Origin: Larix sibirica
Lineage: Eukaryota; Streptophyta; Pinopsida; Pinales; Pinaceae
Direction: 5' to 3'
Assembly (NCBI GenBank): GCA_004151065.3
Contig: NWUY0300034821.1
Span: forward strand, 43,102-64,355
DNA: 21,254 nucleotides
Shown here: piece after piece, positions 9,168 to 18,625 of the stretch
Numbering within the stretch: position 1 is the stretch's first letter
How the letters are laid out: every line of letters begins with the position of its first letter
Program-made: the position numbers and the translations under genes
The notes under the pieces: generated by a model
Told to the model about the DNA's origin: nothing
Databases searched by the model: none
What the model saw: the letters and a program-made list of their open reading frames with translations, nothing else

Positions 9168-9920
9168 CTCAACATCTTCATCTCCGAGTCCCAAATATTT
9201 AGTTGATTTCCACTCTTGGCTCCATATGGAAGTAAGGTTGTCATCCATTTTTCAAGACAGAGTATGAATACTTTTATCTTTGAGATTATTAACTAAATCG
9301 CTTCTACATCATATTTAAACATCTACACCAAATTTTGTCCTTTGACCACCTTCAACCTTCCAAATCAACCACCTCCCAATAATAAAAAAGACTAGAACAA
9401 TAGCCTTCCAACTAATTGAGCCATTTTTACAAGGCTTCAATGGAGTTCTTATCCAATCTTCAACTTTGCATGGCTCAATATATTTATGAATTATTAGTTG
9501 ACTCCACAAGCACTTCATAGAAATTAGTCTCCCATCACTTTTAGTAGAGAGAGCCTTTGCAAACATGTGAATGCTTTTCAATCCCCCACCTCCCTTCTCA
9601 TTGGGTGAAGCTAATTTCTGCCATTTTAGTAACAGAATGCCCTTTTTATCTCGACACTTAGACCATAAAAACCTATAACTAATTCTCCTTGGCTGCTCCA
9701 AAACACCTTCTGCGATGATTGCTAAGGTCATCTAATATATTGGGATGGATTATAACACTGATTTTACCAATATAAGTTTGGCTACTTGGACAACCAACGA
9801 TTACACCACACATAAAGCCTTCGTCCTACCTTTGCAATCAACGACTTTCAGTGCTTCTTGCCACAGTCATTTGGATTGAGGTGAAAACCCTAAGTACTTC
9901 AAACCTCTTTGGAACTCAAC
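9168..9920 (-). pseudogene. LINE-B ORF2 thumb and connection region
   Basis: The minus-strand reading gives KYFGF or KYLGF near 9900, then ALKVVDCKGRTKAL, followed by a 138-codon open segment (9731-9315). That segment has RRISYRFLWSKC, LASPNEKGGGGLKS and WKVEGGQRTKFGVDV. These align with RRISYNFMWN, GGWGIRN and RFQVRIGVDP of LINE-A at 7230-7615. Beyond 9315 the reading continues through KMDDNLTSIWSQEW to GLGDEDVE at 9168. Joined to VEDELLCSTN at 2805, this restores the frame across LINE-A. No stop falls in the 138-codon part. Confidence 0.75.
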
Positions 9921-10290
9921 CTAGTGACGAGGAAACAAACTAGAACATAACCTAACATCTTTATCAATGACTTCAAAGAAATAAATAACTAAATGGCCAT
10001 TGTTTATTTCCATCCATATCGTTATCAAGTACAACTCAAGGACTTCCTTTAGTTTCAGTGCATCTCTCCTAGTGTCATCACAAGAAACTAAGATGTCATC
10101 CACAAATAAAAGGTGAGTCAAATTGACCATCTAGCAGGTTTTAATGCCTTTTAAAGAGCTGATTCTAGTTGGTTCTATCAGTGTCCTATTAAAACCTTCT
10201 ATAATAATGAGGAACAAAAAAGGGATAGAGGGTAATGTTACCTCAATCCTCTAGTAGGTTTGAAGAAAACTAATTTTGTTTTGTTTTGTT
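9921..10290 (-). pseudogene. LINE-B ORF2 reverse transcriptase palm, truncated
   Basis: On the minus strand, FFKPTRGLR-stop-HYPLS (about 10280-10222) is followed by NLTHLLFVDDILVSCDD, with FVDD encoded at 10095-10106. FVDD is the intact catalytic FxDD box, kept here although lost in LINE-A and LINE-C. The stop TAA (plus-strand tta at 10238-10240) sits exactly where RT families have the Gln of RQG. Upstream fingers and the first catalytic Asp are missing. Confidence 0.8.
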
Positions 10291-10297
10291 TTATTTT
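10274..10297 (+). repeat. Short (TTTTG)n-like microsatellite
   Basis: About four TTTTG/TTTTA units. It lies within decayed LINE-B RT sequence and probably arose by slippage there. Confidence 0.7.
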
Positions 10298-10359
10298 CAA
10301 TGAAATGCACATCCTAAGAAACATTTCAGTCACTTGCCCTCATTTTGAGGATGGTATCG

Positions 10360-10525
10360 TGGTAAACCAATTGGTTGCAATTTTGATAACCTAAACCAGT
10401 GGCGACATCGAGTGAGGCCCACAGTATTCGCAAAGGCAACCAACCTAGGAACTTGACCCCATGAACTCTTGCTTATCATTCACTATACTAAACCACTCAA
10501 GCTAACCCAATAGCTAGGCCTGAAG
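10360..10525 (-). mobile_element. Probable tRNA-derived SINE (minus strand)
   Basis: On the minus strand, TTAGCTTGAGTGG (box A-like, core 10493-10504) is followed 46 bases later (start to start) by GGTCAAGTTCC (box B-like, 10448-10458). That is close to the A-to-B spacing of a tRNA gene. No full cloverleaf or anticodon arm can be argued, so this looks like a tRNA-derived element head and not a tRNA gene. The body runs left to about 10360, where LINE-B sequence ends. I cannot see a clear tail or target duplication. Confidence 0.45.
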
Positions 10526-10636
10526 AAAGTAGTTCCAAATCCATTGATCATTATTAAAAATGAACTAACGACATGCAACTCATGACCCGTTTTACTCAAT
10601 CCTTATTTTTCACTAACAAACTTATTATCATGCATT

Positions 10637-10713
10637 GCAAATTAACTTTATGTATTTGATCTTGTAAAATTGATTTTCCTCCATCATGCAAAATTGATTT
10701 TCCTTCATCATGA
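10637..10713. repeat. Dispersed repeat copy plus 24-bp tandem pair
   Basis: The 31 bases at 10647-10677 match 17141-17171 at 29 positions. A short upstream block (gcaaat-aacttt) is also shared with 17121-17133. Within this copy, the 24-bp unit at 10666-10689 is repeated at 10690-10713 with two differences. Nature unknown. Confidence 0.6.
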
Positions 10714-11340
10714 AAATGTTGATAACATTTCAAAAAAACAAGTGAATATGCCACAAAGTGGCTAGTCCATACCAAAGATAAAATTTGAGAAAGTAAACAT
10801 GTTACAAGTTGAATATAGAAATTGAGAAAGCAAGGAGAAATCACAAGAATAACTTGTCACAAAATTAAATATTTGTCGTTATATAAACAATAAAATAAAA
10901 AAATAAAAAATCGGTCACCCTAGTGAAACCCTGATGAAACCTTGGTAAAACCCTACATCAGTGGCGAAACTCTACACCCAAAAACCCTACAGCTATGGTG
11001 GAACTCTGCCTCAACTGTACTTACTCGCCAACTTTGGAGCTAAACTCTGCATCTTTGAGTTAACTCTCCACATGGCATTTTCTCCTCGGGTTTAATCCCA
11101 TCCACCAACGCATACCACTCATATGCGATTAAAGCGTTTGAGCGGTCTGTAGCTCACTACACCTCATCGAAGGTATGGTTATTAATGTGTTTTAACGAAG
11201 TGACATCCTTTTATGATCCTCAAGGCATTATGGAACTCATGAATGAGGGACAAATGGAGGATATGAGCCTATAAAAAAGCTAAAAAAAAAGAGGCAAAAG
11301 GTCTCATCATTTTCCTTTATGCTTCAATAGGCCCCTTTTC
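10714..11340. other. Interval before LINE-C, no gene recognised
   Basis: Around 10919-10960 there is a loose run of units resembling GAAACCCTG, a decayed short tandem array. A TATAAAAA string lies at about 11271-11278, and an A-rich patch follows. Some of this may be the 5' leader of LINE-C, whose 5' boundary I cannot place. I found no LINE-B coding sequence here on the minus strand. Confidence 0.4.
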
Positions 11341-11376
11341 GCACTGTCCGCACCTTCCGCATGTCAGGGCCCTGTT

Positions 11377-13449
11377 GTGGTTGATTACCCCCCTTATTCA
11401 ACACCCCCAGTGGTAGAGAAAAACACTAGAGGCAAAGATGTTAGTTTGAAGATTGTTAAATTTAATGAGAGCATGCGATGCAAACCCAAATCTCGACGAG
11501 GGGGGGGGGATTTCTTCGCTCAAGCAGTGCGTAAAGTTAAAGACTACCCCATTAACCTGGTTCTATGAGTATATGTAAAGGTGAGTGAAGTTGTAGCTAT
11601 GTCGTACAAGGCTCTAGTTGGGTGTTTCACCGTAAGATATATGGGAGAAAAACCCTAGAATAATGGGAGCACAACAACTAGCAATCACGACTTGGTTATA
11701 CCCCAAAGATTTTAAAGATGGTGAAGGGGTGGATAGGTGCCATATTCAGATGCATGGATGATGCAAATTGCATTTTGTCAAAAGTTTGGTCGTGGGCTAC
11801 TTAGGTTATGAAGTTAAAAAGGTGGACCTCTTTTTTTACGAGAGGAGGTAGAAAATATTCCAGAGGCCCATATGGGTACTCCTTCCACCGCCTCCTCTGG
11901 ATCTATGGACCATGGAAATTTTCGAGAAAGTTGATACTGTTTTGGGGTTTTCCTCTCTAATGACATGAGTTTCATGGAAATTGGAAATATGAGTGTTTTA
12001 AAGATATTGGTCAACCTTGCCCTTAGGGACAATTTAACCATGAACATGTCCATCCAAAGGGGCTTAGTTATACTGGAACATAAGATTGACTATGAAGGAA
12101 TACCCTTTAGATGCAACCGTTGTCATGCATATGGACATTTGGTTAAACATGCTAATTTCCTTTCAAGGCTATTAAGGTGAGGCATATGCTCTTGTGGCCT
12201 TTTAAAGAAATAAATGTTTGCAAACCAACAAAAGGTGCCATTTATGAGATTACCACAACCAATCAAATTCCATAGGAGCCGCTTGGGATGTTTCCCCCAT
12301 AGGATTTCATAAATTTCCAAGGCCAAAATGAAGTGGAGATTGAAAAAAGTGATTTATCAAATCTCAAGGTGTCCCCCCATACTACGTTTATATTAGATTA
12401 GTACACTATCAAGGAAAATGGTTTAGGCAAAGGACCACACATAACTCCTTATGGGACAAAGAACACTAGAGCGGGCCTGTGCAACTCACAATGTAATCAC
12501 TCCAAGGGAGAAATGGCAACGATGGGGACCAGTTCGACCTACTCATTTTGCAAAAAAAAAAATGGAAGGGAAGAGAAAAGGACTATATATCCCTAAACTA
12601 TAAGACCCTCTAAGTGCATCTCCAAGTGCACCTCTTTCGAATGGAACCATTTGAGAACCAAGGTTCCCTTTCAACATTGAGCTTCGTGACACGGGTAAGT
12701 TAAAAATGATCTTTAAAACTCACCATTCTGTTCAAAATGATGAAAATGTCTCTTTTTTAATTTTGGATAATCAAGGATGCATTTGGGAATTTAATGGACA
12801 TGTTATTGAATGTTCACACAATTTATTGGGTCACAATGAAAGTAAATTAAACTCTGATTATTTAGAGCTTTACATGGGTCATACGGAGAACTCTTCTACA
12901 TTGGGTCATAGGGTTGTCTACGGTTCACCCTTGGGAGTGGAAGGTACAAACCCAAACCACATAAGTGCGAACGGTTTTGTCTTAGAGATGAAGACATGGC
13001 ATATTTCTCCTTATGAGAAGCAAACTAATGTTTCTCCTGTTTTATGGGGGCTTGGAACACACGTGGATAATACTTGCCCTGTTGTTATCCCCCCCTGACC
13101 CACTCCCTGAATTATGTTCTAATAGTCCCATTATTAGGGTTTCAAAGCCTTGCTTTTAACATCTAGCTTTTTTTAACATGTGAAGGTGGATATGGAACAC
13201 ATGTCCACCATTGGACAACAACACTACCATTTTAGGCCTAGAAAGATCCTTGGTATGGTTCGTTACGAGGGTATTTTTGGTGTATTATCCCAAAATCAGA
13301 AAGTTTCTTCCCTTAAGCAATTAAGAGGGAGAAATTCAACTCTCACCCATGCTTGGATTTAGGCTGAATTGGATATTAGTGCTGGACAACGATTTTCTAT
13401 AAGAAGGGCCCTTAGAGCAAGTCTCCCTGGAGTACGGGTTACCCAATGA
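11377..13449 (+). pseudogene. LINE-C ORF1: DUF4283-like plus zinc knuckle, heavily decayed
   Basis: The first open stretch (to 11568) holds VKFNESMRCKPKSRRGGG, which lines up with FVRRGIGDN...KQGGG of LINE-A ORF1. ALVGCFTVRYMGEK at about 11610-11652 matches ALVGKVCYAEV, the start of the DUF4283-like region. The stretch 11965-12180 has KIDYEGIPFRC and the knuckle CNRCHAYGHLVKHA (12112-12153), in which the last Cys of CX2CX4HX4C is lost. A long linker follows (12706-13098, 13180-13362). After TAG at 13360 the same frame runs to TGA at 13447-13449. The true start is not visible because no in-frame ATG precedes the first segment. Confidence 0.65.
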
Positions 13450-14150
13450 TAGTTATTTCTTTCAATTGTCGAGGGGTGGGGCTTCCTTGCAAGAAACTTA
13501 CCGTAAAAGAATTGGTTGAAACACAATAACCTTATATTCTTTTCCTTCAAGAAACTCTTGCCCACAGGGACTTAGTCACAGAGGATTTGGCTTATTTGGT
13601 TCCAGGATGGGGTTTTGTCAACGTGGATGTTATTCGTAGATCAGGGTGTATTATTATAGGTTGGATCTCGAAGTCTTTCAAGTGCACTACAGTTGGGATT
13701 TTCCCTCAAGTTTAGGCACATCATTGTTTTCAGTGGAGTTGGGTATGGAATTTAATATGATTAACATCTATGGTCCATATCAACACAAAATTCCATATTG
13801 GGAGAGTATCTTCAGATCGGGGATTTTGGACAGTGGCAGAGTAATCCTAGGTGGTGATATGAATCTATCTATGGCTGAGGTTGAGATATGGGGTCCCAGT
13901 ACCACAACAAATGCTCTAATAGACTTTTTTCTTAAGAAGAATTGAGGATAAATATCTTTATGATACTAGCCTTGTGAAGCTGAGACCAACTTGGACAAAC
14001 ATGAGATATGGAAATGATAAAATAACAAAGCGACTTGATAGATTTCTTATCAATGAAGAAACTCTTCGGTCTTCTATTTTGATTAGGCAATGGCTGGTGA
14101 ATCATATCATTTCCCAGTTTTGTTGGAGGTCGTCACAGGACAAGAAAAAC
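13446..14150 (+). pseudogene. LINE-C ORF2 part 1: APE-type endonuclease, broken
   Basis: The ATG at 13446 overlaps the ORF1 stop as ATGA. The reading gives SFNCRGVG, a TAA, then FLQET (catalytic Glu). After frame changes come INIYGPY, GGDMNLS at about 13850-13870 (the normal GGDxN block), TKRLDRFLIN near 14020-14050, and ESYHFPVLLEV at 14099-14131. The last block should read SDHFP. A Tyr codon TAT at 14105 replaces the catalytic Asp, so the site is dead independently of the frame breaks. Confidence 0.75.
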
Positions 14151-15699
14151 ATCCAAGCCATTTCAAATTTAATGCTACATGGCTTGAAGATGAAGAATAT
14201 ATTTGTATGATAAAATCAAATTGGGTGCTCTACGATGATTCCGATAGAACATCCATTCGTATGCAATTTCTACAAAACATGAAGTCTATGAAGAAGACAT
14301 CTATTAGTTGGGAAGCTGACATAAAAAGAAGGATGGGCCAGGAGGTAAGGGAGGTTGAGGATGCTCTAGAGTTGATATATGTGGCAGATATTGCTGGGTA
14401 TAAGGATAACATACATAAGAAGGAAGTCTATGATCTTGAACATAAAAAGAAGGAAAATTCTGGATGAAAATGAAGCAACATGGAGACTCAAGAACACAGC
14501 GATCCGACTCCAAAAGAGTGATGATAATGCAATATTTTTTTTCATAATTATGTCAATCACGAGAAACATGTCAGTTCAATATGGAAGCTAGAGGAGGATG
14601 ATGGGAAAGTGATCATAGGTTTTAGAGGGTTGGCAGAAGCAAGTGTCTCTCATTTCAACCATTTGTTTAAAGGAGACGAAAGGGTATCCATGGCTGACAT
14701 GGTCAAAATGGCCTCCTTCTTTCCATCCTTTGTGAGTGAGGAGGAAAATGCAACTCTCATGGAGGAAGTGACCATGTATGAATTAAAAGAAGTCATTCAA
14801 TCTCCCCAGAAGGATAAAAGCCCGAGCTCCAATGGGTGTCTGGTAGAGCTTTTCAATGGATTCATTGAGCTTTTCGAGCATGACTTATTAGCAATCATTG
14901 AATAATCTAGACTCAACGGAAGAATATTGGTAGCTTGCAACACTGCTTTTATAGCTTTCATACCTAAGTCCAACAACCCTGTACACTTGGAACAATTTAG
15001 ACCTATATCACTATGTAACTGTATTTGTAAAATTATTGCCAAGACCTTAACATGAGAATAAGGGGAACTCTCTCTAAATCCATCACTTAAGAATAGTTTT
15101 CCTTCCTCTCAGGAAGACAAATTGATGAGGTTATCAGTGTGGCATGGGAGGTCATGCATTTGGTCAAAACAAATGTTTACTAGCCATGGTGATTAAGGTT
15201 GGCCCGTCAAAAGCATATGACAAGGTTAGCTGGTTACACCTTAGGCTCATAATGCTAAAAGTGGGCTTTCAACTTGCTTTAGTCAATTGGATCATGTCTT
15301 GTATTCAATCAATTTCATTTGTTGTTTTAATTAATGGATCTACTATAGGGTTCTTCAGACATGGGAGAGGTCTCAAGTAGGGATGCCCACTTACTCCTTT
15401 GTTGTTTTTGCTGGTTGTAGAAAGTTTGATTAGAATAATACATCATGCAGGATATGTAGGTTCTTTCCGTGGCATAAAAATGGGGGGCACTGTTTTTGTC
15501 TAACGCCTATTATTTGTTTATGACATCTTATTGTTTTGTAATGGATTAAGAAGGGAGGCCACAAAGTTGAAATCAATTTTAATATTCTTTTCAGTTGCTA
15601 TAGGAATGGTATTCAATGAACATAAGTCATATTTGTCCTATTTGCACTTGGAGGATGAACATATGGACTGATTGAATAACCTTTTCACCTTTCCTTCTA
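14151..15699 (+). pseudogene. LINE-C ORF2 part 2: linker and reverse transcriptase, dead active site
   Basis: Charged linker sequence to about 14600 is followed by GFRGLAEASVSHFNHLFKG, SPQKDKSPSSNG, TAFIAFIPKS and QFRPISLCN. KVGPSKAYDKVSW at about 15195-15230 should read KLDxxKAYDxVxW, so the first catalytic Asp is Gly. HGRGLK-stop-GCPLTPLLF follows, with TAG at 15378-15380 exactly at the Gln of RQGCPLSP. LLFVYDILLF at 15507-15536 follows, with FVYD in place of FxDD. Two of the three catalytic Asp residues are therefore gone. Frames change at least three times. Confidence 0.8.
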
Positions 15700-16868
15700 T
15701 TGATATGTAGACTGGACTAAAGTATTTATGAATATTTCTTAAGCCAAATGTTTACACACATGGAGATTGGGTTTGGCCTATTGGGAAAGTTGAGAAGAGA
15801 TTCTCTCTTTGGTGTAACAAGTGGCTCTCCAGGGGTGGAAGGCTAATGCCAATGAAGGTTGTCCTAGAAGCCATACCAATATATTGGTGCTCTTTATCCT
15901 TCATCCCATAAGGTGTTCTTGAATATATTAGAATGATCGGTTTCATTTTTTTTGGAAAGGAGGGATTGAACACAAGACTTTCCACTAGGTAGCCTGTGGG
16001 AAAATAGCTTTTCCAAAGGAGCTAGGAGGTTGGGGATTGAAGAACCTCCATTGTTTTTCATAGGCCTTAGTTACAAAGAATGTTTGGAGAATTTTGAAAG
16101 GAAAAGGACTGTGGGTTATAGCTAAGCAAAAATACATCTCCCCATTAAATACCATAGAGTGGTTTAGATCCAGGGAAAAACCATCTACAAATGTCTCTGT
16201 AATATGGAAGGCGATAATTCTGTCTTTTGATCTCATCAGAGAGCGACTTGCATGGAAAATAGGGGTTGGTAACAAAGTCAGAATTGGAATGGATCCATGG
16301 GTTGGATGTGGGGAGAATTATCGACTCCCAGAGGCTATGATTCAATAGCTACGGGATCAAGGATACATTCACTTGGCACAGATAGGGGATCCTAGACAAA
16401 CTACTATTCTTAGATAGGCTTGGTTACATGGAGAATACTTTGTTTTTTTGGATGATATTCTTTAGTGGTTCAAAACTTTATGGAAATTTCAATGCCCATT
16501 AAAGAATAAGTTATTTTTATGGTTAACCCTGAACAAAAAAGTACCAACATGGGATCATCTTCAAAGTAAATTATGGTCTGGACTAAGTAGATGCCCTCTA
16601 TGCAAGGCTAGCTTAAAGAATGTGGATCATTTGTTCATCAGGTGCTCATATACGGTAAGGTTTTTGATCATGCCTCTCAGATTCTAGGCATGCAATTTAT
16701 ATGGAATGAAAATGACATTGAAAAGGCTCTTTTGACCTGGACACAAAGTATAGCCTACAAAAATTATATGGCTCTACTTGTTATTTTGATGTGGGGGTTC
16801 TGGTTGGCCCAAAAGAATGCGACTTTTGAGGATGTTCATATTCCTGCTTTTGTTTATGCAATCGACAA
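15700..16868 (+). pseudogene. LINE-C ORF2 part 3: connection and zf-RVT region
   Basis: FLKPNVYTHGDW, GGRLMPMKVVLEAIPIYW, a GGWGLKN block near 16030, NTIEWFRSREKPSTNVSVIWKA and NKVRIGMDPWVG follow the LINE order. LNKKVPTWDHLQ then leads to RCPLC with DHLFIRC (about 16590-16653). The Cys-x2-Cys...His...Cys set of zf-RVT is intact here, better preserved than in LINE-A. The coding match ends at about 16868, and sequence of the SINE-like element begins with no RNase H. Confidence 0.75.
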
Positions 16869-17046
16869 CTGGGACTGGGCTGGTACTCGCGTGACACGGG
16901 GTCCAGGGATCCAATCCCGCTACCACTATACCCNCCCGCAAGCATGGGGCACAGGTAAGCCGAGGTGATTTGAACTCATGACAGGTCCATTTACAACATT
17001 TCCTTCATATCAAGCGAATCGCCGCTTAAACTACACCCCTACAGGA
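16869..17046 (-). mobile_element. tRNA-derived SINE-like element (minus strand)
   Basis: Read on the minus strand, the head GGGGTGTAGTTTAAGCGGC contains a box A-like motif (17022-17033). The box B-like GAGTTCAAATC (16967-16977) starts 56 bases further on. The body is GC-richer than its surroundings and includes GGTATAGTGGTAGCGG, a string resembling a second tRNA 5' part, so a composite head is possible. It truncates LINE-C. One undetermined base (n) lies at 16934. I find no clear tail or target duplication. A functional tRNA is unlikely because no cloverleaf closes. Confidence 0.55.
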
Positions 17047-17120
17047 AATTCAAAGCACTTTGACTTGTAAATAAAAAACATAATGCATACCACTAATAAA
17101 ATTGATGTCTATACTATAGT

Positions 17121-17172
17121 GCAAATGAACTTTAATTTTATTTATGTATTCGATCTTGTAAAATTAATTTTC
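17121..17172. repeat. Second copy of dispersed repeat (see 10637-10713)
   Basis: Positions 17141-17171 match 10647-10677 at 29 of 31 bases. Both copies lie about 75-110 bp to the right of a minus-strand SINE-like element. Confidence 0.55.
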
Positions 17173-17376
17173 ACAAAAATAAAATTGATTTATTTATTTA
17201 CATTAGTGATATACTTTGTCCTTTTAAATAGTTAACTTTTACGGCGGACCACTTTTCTATTCCGTACTACAAAAAACTTTTTCTTTCTAAATCGGTGGGT
17301 GCTGCCTCCCCCCGAGTAAATGTCGTGCAGTCCTACCATAAGACACCATGCTGTCTTTCCCGCCACTGCATAAAAG

Positions 17377-17437
17377 TAGTGTTAACGAAATAGTCTTAAG
17401 CCTGATAGGTGGTTGCAGACTCCCAGGTTCGATTCCC
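17377..17437 (+). other. tRNA-like B-box relic
   Basis: GGTTCGATTCC at 17426-17436 is a perfect-looking B box. Upstream, TAGTGTTAACG (17377) or TAGTCTTAAGCC (17391) could be decayed A boxes at 49 or 35 bases. No acceptor stem pairs, so it may be a SINE fragment or chance. The surrounding 17290-17510 is GC-richer than its flanks and precedes the possible gene start at 17513. Confidence 0.3.
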
Positions 17438-17512
17438 ACAAAATTGTCCAGGCGCCGTTGGTTCCACTCCCAATCACCCCTGAATTCTTCGTTTGGGCAC
17501 CCGAAGTACGCA

Positions 17513-18114
17513 ATGCCACGAAAAAAGAAAAGGTCCACGCAAGGCAGTCTTCAGCTAGAAGAAGTAGTTAATGAAGGTTACCATCGGGAAATTAGTATTA
17601 TGTTCCCTTTTCCTTTTAAACTATCGTATCCAGAGGCTAAACACATTAATTGATGCCAAAATTGCATACATTAAACTACTCTGGTCCATTGCAGGTTTTG
17701 AGGCTAGTGAACTCATTACAACCTCAAATGGGAAGAAAATAAGAAAAGTCCAGAAGGAAGAATTCGACGTCGAAACCCTGGAAATTCAGGTGAACATAAA
17801 TTACATTCTGTTATTATTGTTTTTCCCATTTATTCGTTGTTGCATTTGTATCTACAGTTGTATTTATAACTGTATTTATTTTATTATATCGAGACAAATA
17901 TTTATTCCCATTTGTCCACATTAAAATTTGATTAAAATTTAATATTAATGCGTATTTTTAGTTAATCATTTTATAATAATAATATTTATTTTAGGTTACA
18001 TCCTGGGCCAAATTGACTAATCTTGGTTTGTGGGAGAAGGAACCCCTTAGCACACTGATTTGGCCAGAATACTCTATCCCAGGATTTCAGCATAAAGGAA
18101 ACACATGTTATTAA
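17513..18114 (+). CDS. Unrecognised host gene, putative exons 1-3
   Basis: I do not recognise the product. ATG 17513 opens with the basic, nuclear-signal-like MPRKKKRS. Exon 1 can end at 17594 (donor gtatta) or 17576 (donor gttacc). Exon 2 is 17695-17789, between ttgcag and CAG/gtgaac, and codes for a Lys/Glu-rich stretch including GKKIRKVQKEEFDVETLEIQ. Exon 3 starts at 17995 after ttttag with VTSWAKLTNLGLWEKEPLS and reaches PEYSIPGFQ. It then either stops at TAA 18112-18114 or splices at a weak donor near 18107. Phases agree at both junctions (phase 1, then phase 0). The introns of about 100 and 205 nt are AT-rich, like typical short plant introns. It could be a live gene, a gene fragment or a pseudogene. 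The sequence differs from the LINE families around it. Confidence 0.45.
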
Positions 18115-18120
18115 TTTCCC

Positions 18121-18190
18121 AAATGTTTTATTTTTATTTATATTTTAATTTACCAAATGTTTTATTTTTATTTTAATTTTTAAAATTTTT
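18121..18190. repeat. 34-bp AT-rich tandem pair
   Basis: The unit beginning aaatgttttattttt at 18121 recurs at 18155. It lies in probable intronic sequence. Confidence 0.6.
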
Positions 18191-18332
18191 TCAAAATATG
18201 TTGAATTTGATATTTCTATAGAAGTTTTTACTGTACTTTAGATATGGATTGGGTAGTTATATTTTTTGATAGGTAGAATAATACTCTATCCCACAATCAC
18301 TCCAGTTAAATCTAATTGACATATATATATAG

Positions 18333-18344
18333 GTACATATGTAC
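18333..18344. repeat. Perfect 12-bp palindrome GTACATATGTAC
   Basis: A self-complementary 12-mer follows a short (AT)n run. Probably chance in AT-rich DNA. Confidence 0.5.
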
Positions 18345-18408
18345 TTGATATTTGTGAGTGTCACTAAATGTCCTTACCATGTCAGATACATTTAGTCTAG
18401 GCTGCCCA

Positions 18409-18452
18409 CGTTACATTGGGAACCATCCTTCGTTACATTGGGAACCATCCTT
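18409..18452. repeat. Perfect 22-bp tandem duplication with nearby inverted arm
   Basis: The 22 bases at 18409-18430 are repeated exactly at 18431-18452. CCTTCGTT at 18427-18434 spans the unit boundary, and its reverse complement AACGAAGG lies at 18455-18462. The exact identity implies a recent event. Confidence 0.85.
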
Positions 18453-18625
18453 GGAACGAAGGGAGATGCCTAGGGGTTTCCTAGGGATCAATTTTCCAAT
18501 AAAAAATAAAGTACACATATATAAACACATGCACACACTGTTTGGCATCTCTAAGTGGTGTGTTCACATCATGGACAAATAAATTACAGAAAATTACTAA
18601 AGAAGAAAATAACTTTGGGCATTAG

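Larger units (their letters stand above)
9168..10345 (-). mobile_element. LINE-B, middle part (RT core and connection)
   Basis: This is the upstream remainder of the minus-strand LINE whose 3' half lies at 1386-2805. It runs from the palm of RT (about 10290) through the connection to the LINE-A insertion point at 9168. The endonuclease, the RT fingers and ORF1 are not found to the right, so the element is 5'-truncated near 10345, where a SINE-like element begins. Frameshifts and stops are frequent. Confidence 0.8.
11341..16868 (+). mobile_element. LINE-C: old plant L1-type LINE with both ORFs, 3' end missing
   Basis: This third LINE copy has ORF1 with DUF4283-like and zinc-knuckle regions, then ORF2 with endonuclease, RT, connection and zf-RVT. 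It stops after the zf-RVT region at a SINE-like element, so RNase H, 3' UTR and tail are absent. Frameshifts and stops are many times denser than in LINE-A, indicating greater age. The 5' limit is approximate. The ORF1-ORF2 junction shows the same overlapping stop-start design as LINE-A. Confidence 0.8.

Noticed and set aside
10596-10844. 82-codon minus-strand open frame
   Set aside because: Contains the 24-bp tandem pair and low-complexity sequence; no match to LINE-B or other families I know.
11271-11278. TATAAAAA as a promoter for LINE-C
   Set aside because: L1-type promoters are internal, the 5' end of LINE-C is not located, and the region is A-rich.
14304-14569. Overlapping minus-strand open frames near the LINE-C linker
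   Set aside because: Antisense to the ORF2 linker; no independent support.
16967-17033. A functional tRNA gene on the minus strand
   Set aside because: Box motifs are present, but the spacing is long and no acceptor stem or anticodon arm closes. A SINE head fits better.
18358-18582. 74-codon open frame on the plus strand
   Set aside because: Spans the exact 22-bp tandem duplication and has no motif; probably intronic.
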